36,160 nt of DNA from Bacillota bacterium (GTDB lineage Bacteria; Bacillota; Limnochordia; DTU087), in the NCBI GenBank assembly GCA_012799135.1, contig JAAZLW010000111.1:1-36160 (forward strand). The letters run 5' to 3'. The stretch's first letter is position 1, and every line of letters starts with the position of its first letter. Positions 33,614-36,160 of this stretch are shown piece by piece. The position numbers and the translations under genes were made by a program. The notes beneath the pieces were generated by a model, which was given only the letters and a program-made list of their open reading frames with translations, was not told where the DNA came from and made no database searches.

Positions 33614-34591
33614 CTAAAGCAGTTCCTTTCTCAGCTCGGCAGATGGCCTGGGTGATAGGTAACCCAAGGGGATATCAAAAACTGTACAGGCCCCGGTTAC
33701 TCCCCTTTGGCGCAACCGATAAACGGCCCTGGCATAGGCTGTAAGCACACTACCGGTGAAATAAGGATTGCTTTCCAAGGCTAGCCGGAATTCTCCTTGC
33801 TGATGGTGACCATCGCCGGTGAGGCCGGTGCGGATCACAAATCCACCATGGGGCATGCCAGTATGTTTGGCCAGGAATTCCTCTTCTGTGATGAAATGCA
33901 CAGTGGTGTCATAATCTGCGAAATAGCTCGGCATAGTCTTAATCGAGGTCTCGATTGCGGTGAGATCAGCGTTAGGTTCAGCCACTACATAGCAGATCCG
34001 CAGGTGCTCTTCCCTGGGGGTCAGTACGGGACTGGCACCTTGGCGGATCTTGTCCACTGTTTCTGGAACCGGTACGGTATACTGGATGGCGTGTCTGACT
34101 CCAGGGAGTCTGCGAATGGCCACCGAGTGACCTTGACTCACACCTCTACCCCAAAACGTATAGCTCTTCCCTTCAGGGAGAATCGACTCCAAAAGCAGGC
34201 GAGCCAGGGAAAATAGACCCGGATCCCAGCCGGTGGAGATGAGACTGAGATTGCCTCCTCGCTTTGCTGCTGTATCTACCTTGGTAAAATAAGTGGGAAT
34301 CTCGGCATGCAAGTCAAAACTATCGACTGTGTTAAACTTGGTTGCATACAGGGGCCCTTGCTCCGGGAGGTCTGTAGATGAACCTCCACAAAGGATCATC
34401 ACATCAATCATACCCCGATAATCCTCTACACCTGCAATCGATACCAGATTTCCCTGGGACGTAATCTGGTCAGGGGGACGCCGGGTGAAAATTGCTACCA
34501 ACTCCAAATCGGGGTTTTGGCCTACGGCCTTTTCGACTCCTCGGCCGAGGTTTCCATAGCCGATGATGCCAATTCTGATCTTGCTGGTCAC
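33614..34591 (-). CDS. ddh: meso-Diaminopimelate D-dehydrogenase
   Basis: A 325-residue NADP-dependent enzyme. The nucleotide-binding motif GYGNLGRGVE lies near residue 11. Family blocks are CGGSSTDLPEQ, NTVDSFDLHAEIP, STGWDPGLFSL, GRGVSQGHSVAIR and FVIRTGLTGDGHHQ. It makes meso-DAP in one step from tetrahydrodipicolinate for lysine and peptidoglycan synthesis, by-passing the succinylase or acetylase branches. Presence implies meso-DAP in the wall. GTG 34591 follows GGAG at 7 nt. It is a single gene, transcribed toward the transaldolase and sharing its terminator. Confidence 0.95.
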   Translation of the reverse strand: MTSKIRIGIIGYGNLGRGVEKAVGQNPDLELVAIFTRRPPDQITSQGNLVSIAGVEDYRGMIDVMILCGGSSTDLPEQGPLYATKFNTVDSFDLHAEIPTYFTKVDTAAKRGGNLSLISTGWDPGLFSLARLLLESILPEGKSYTFWGRGVSQGHSVAIRRLPGVRHAIQYTVPVPETVDKIRQGASPVLTPREEHLRICYVVAEPNADLTAIETSIKTMPSYFADYDTTVHFITEEEFLAKHTGMPHGGFVIRTGLTGDGHHQQGEFRLALESNPYFTGSVLTAYARAVYRLRQRGVTGACTVFDIPLGYLSPRPSAELRKELL

Positions 34592-34833
34592 TACATCACT
34601 CCGTTCGGCATAGATAGTCTATGCATACAATTGTACAATAAAGGTTTCATCAAGATGCCTACCTGTACCTCCATCTCAAGTGTAACTTATATCACAGACA
34701 ATACTTACCGGTTTGGGCATAGAGCAGCTTCTTTTACCTGACAGTGATGTAAGAAGCAGGAGAATCTTGGATCATATGGAACTTAGAAGATCATTCACCT
34801 AGCGTATTGAAGCGTTTGAGGGGGAGCAATTGC

Positions 34834-35556
34834 ATGAGAATCGCGGATGTAGCATTACTGCCCAGAGAGATGGAGAAGCTAGAAGCTGATGGGCATACGG
34901 CTGTAGTGATCGATGTTTTGCGTGCTAGTACCACCATAGTTACAGCCTTGGCCAATGGAGCATCACACGTGATTGCCTTGGACACGGTGGAGGCAGCTCG
35001 TAACCGGCAGGCCCGGGAACCGGAGTTGCTTCTATGTGGAGAGAGAGATGCTCATCCCCTCCCTGGGTTTGACTTAGGTAATTCGCCCCGGGAGTACACC
35101 AGAGGACGAGTCGAAGGTAAAGGATTGATCCTAACCACAACCAATGGCACCAGGGCTTTGCAGGCGGCAGATAAGGCAGGAGCCGGCACCATAGTTGTGG
35201 GGGCTTTGACTAATCGCCAGGCAGTAGTCGATTTCTGTGCTGCTAGCTCCCTTGACCCATTGATCTTGGTCTGTGCGGGTTGCCAGGGCCGGTTTTCCTT
35301 GGAAGACGCTTTGTGTGCAGGTGCCCTGATTGCCGGGTTAGGGGCAGACCAGGCTTTGACTGATGCAGCGCGGGCTTGCCTAGCTCTGTATGAGCACTGG
35401 GGTCCGGATCAGCTCATTTCGGTGGTAGCCGACTGTGAGCATGGACAACGACTTCAGCGCAAAGGCTATGGTGAAGACATCACGCTGGCGATGGCGGTGG
35501 ATACCTGGCCGGTGGTACCAATTTACCAAGATGGAGTGATCCGGCTCTGGGAGTGA
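34834..35556 (+). CDS. comB: 2-phosphosulfolactate phosphatase family protein (ComB-like)
   Basis: A 240-residue protein of the ComB family. VVIDVLRASTTIVTALANGA, the LLCGERDAHP block, LTTTNGTRAL and VCAGCQGRFSLEDALCAGAL are the family marks. ComB removes phosphate from 2-phosphosulfolactate in coenzyme M synthesis in methanogens; bacterial members occur where no coenzyme M is made, and their role may be sulfolactate formation or something else. No ComA homologue is in the window. ATG 34834 has GGGGGAG 8 nt upstream; the longer frame from 34807 does not fit the family. Confidence 0.9.
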   Translation: MRIADVALLPREMEKLEADGHTAVVIDVLRASTTIVTALANGASHVIALDTVEAARNRQAREPELLLCGERDAHPLPGFDLGNSPREYTRGRVEGKGLILTTTNGTRALQAADKAGAGTIVVGALTNRQAVVDFCAASSLDPLILVCAGCQGRFSLEDALCAGALIAGLGADQALTDAARACLALYEHWGPDQLISVVADCEHGQRLQRKGYGEDITLAMAVDTWPVVPIYQDGVIRLWE

Positions 35557-35671
35557 AGGCCAAGGGATGCACCGTCGAACCCTTGGTAGTGAAATCTGGC
35601 GAAAGGTGGAGGAAATACAAGATTGAGTGATCCCAAGGTGATATTTGCCGGGATTTGAAGGTTATATATGT

Positions 35672-35700
35672 TTGCATTTGAAATGCCGCTTCTGTAAGAT
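35672..35700 (+). promoter_or_regulatory. Promoter of groES-groEL
   Basis: TTGCAT (35672-35677), 17 bp, TAAGAT (35695-35700). Transcription would begin near 35707, just before the CIRCE element. Confidence 0.5.
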
Positions 35701-35711
35701 AATTACTGGTA

Positions 35712-35738
35712 TTAGCACTCGCGGATGGCGAGTGCTAA
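35712..35738. promoter_or_regulatory. CIRCE element (HrcA operator)
   Basis: TTAGCACTC (35712-35720), nine bases, GAGTGCTAA (35730-35738): a perfect match to the consensus inverted repeat. HrcA bound here represses groESL and is relieved by heat or unfolded protein. It lies 38 bp before groES. Confidence 0.97.
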
Positions 35739-35776
35739 CAACAAAGCATGTCGGGAAAAGGAGGTCTATAGTCTAG

Positions 35777-36061
35777 ATGCAGATCAAACCATTAGCTGAT
35801 CGAGTGGTCGTCAGGGCGATTGAGATGGAAGAGAAGACCAAGAGTGGTATAGTGTTGCCAGACACAGCCAAGGAGAAGCCTCAGGAAGGCGAAATCATGG
35901 CTGTGGGTCCCGGACGCTATGAAGATGGTAAGCTGGTTCCTATGAATGTGAAGAAAGGCGATCGGGTACTCTTTGCCAAATATGCAGGCACAGAAATCAA
36001 GTTAGATGGAGAAGAGTATCTTATCATGCGAGAATCTGATATTCTCGGGATCATTGACTAA
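35777..36061 (+). CDS. groES: Co-chaperonin GroES
   Basis: GroES, 94 residues, the standard length. [14 protein letters not shown] at the start, the mobile loop [16 protein letters not shown] and [18 protein letters not shown] are diagnostic. It caps GroEL during ATP-driven folding. AAAAGGAGG precedes the ATG, and a CIRCE element and promoter control it. groEL follows after 52 bp. Confidence 0.98.
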   Translation: MQIKPLADRVVVRAIEMEEKTKSGIVLPDTAKEKPQEGEIMAVGPGRYEDGKLVPMNVKKGDRVLFAKYAGTEIKLDGEEYLIMRESDILGIID

Positions 36062-36113
36062 CAGAAGTAGAGACTCAGCACAGTGAAGACTGAAGAGGAA
36101 GGTGAATGCAGGG

Positions 36114-36160
36114 ATGGCAAAGGATCTGTTATATAGCGAACAGGCCCGTCGTAAGTTGGA
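36114..36160 (+). CDS. groEL: Chaperonin GroEL (5' end only)
   Basis: Only the first 15 codons and part of the next are inside the window: MAKDLLYSEQARRKL, matching the N-terminus of GroEL. AGGTG lies upstream of ATG 36114. It is the second gene of the HrcA-controlled groESL operon. Confidence 0.95.
   Translation, partial: MAKDLLYSEQARRKL

Noticed and set aside
1-36160. tRNA, rRNA, CRISPR arrays, insertion sequences, integrases
   Set aside because: No cloverleaf, regularly spaced repeats, transposase or recombinase motifs were found on either strand.

Overview
The window is a gene-dense chromosomal segment of a bacterium that looks like a deep-branching Firmicutes relative. The signs are: a CIRCE element in front of groES-groEL; a MazEF pair of the Bacillus NdoAI/NdoA type; a CtpA plus MinJ-like PDZ protein pair beside uvrB-uvrA; a LexA/DinR-type box of the Gram-positive form; strong GGAGG ribosome sites with many GTG/TTG starts; and meso-diaminopimelate dehydrogenase. 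Against a simple monoderm, two consecutive secreted proteins (20211-23330) look like outer-membrane beta-barrels: signal peptide, alternating beta pattern and C-terminal Phe. The host may therefore be a diderm Firmicutes lineage (Limnochordia- or Halanaerobiales-like). That placement is inference.

Layout. 1-1273: split transketolase (end of the N subunit, complete C subunit). 1377-3525, minus strand: ABC-2 exporter ATPase and permease, with a possible 24-residue membrane peptide upstream. 3886-4485: GNAT protein. 4658-8519: envelope/division group of an S41 processing protease, a MinJ-like polytopic PDZ protein and a divergent polysaccharide deacetylase. 8742-15661: complete uvrB-uvrA-uvrC excision-repair set with a LexA-like box upstream. 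15851-18605: a putative envelope-stress operon behind a near-consensus sigma-A promoter. It encodes a DUF2089 zinc-ribbon regulator, a SHOCT-like plus DUF4097 'toastrack' protein, a second SHOCT-like protein, PspC and a four-helix membrane protein. Three of these share one bihelical module. 18770-19570: Cof-type HAD phosphatase.

19571-23753 holds the two barrel genes, each with a strong terminator and an unusually long leader; the leaders share short sequence blocks at similar distances from the starts. 23754-24863 is an orphan UgpC/MsmX-type sugar-ABC ATPase. 25118-25885 is mazEF behind a cluster of GACGA half-sites that looks like an autoregulatory operator. 26044-28573: a class I glutamine-amidotransferase-like hydrolase, an overlapping amidohydrolase and a stand-alone receiver protein. 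28755-31574: tsaE-tsaB-rimI-tsaD (t6A tRNA modification and ribosomal protein acetylation), then a LytR-CpsA-Psr ligase and an FSA-type transaldolase. 33614-34591 (minus): meso-DAP dehydrogenase. 34834-36160: ComB-family phosphatase, then CIRCE-groES-groEL (cut by the window end).

Most genes are conserved housekeeping or envelope functions. No mobile element, prophage, CRISPR array, tRNA or rRNA was seen. The less ordinary parts are the barrel genes with their shared leaders, the module-sharing stress operon, the mazEF operator cluster and the small membrane peptide.
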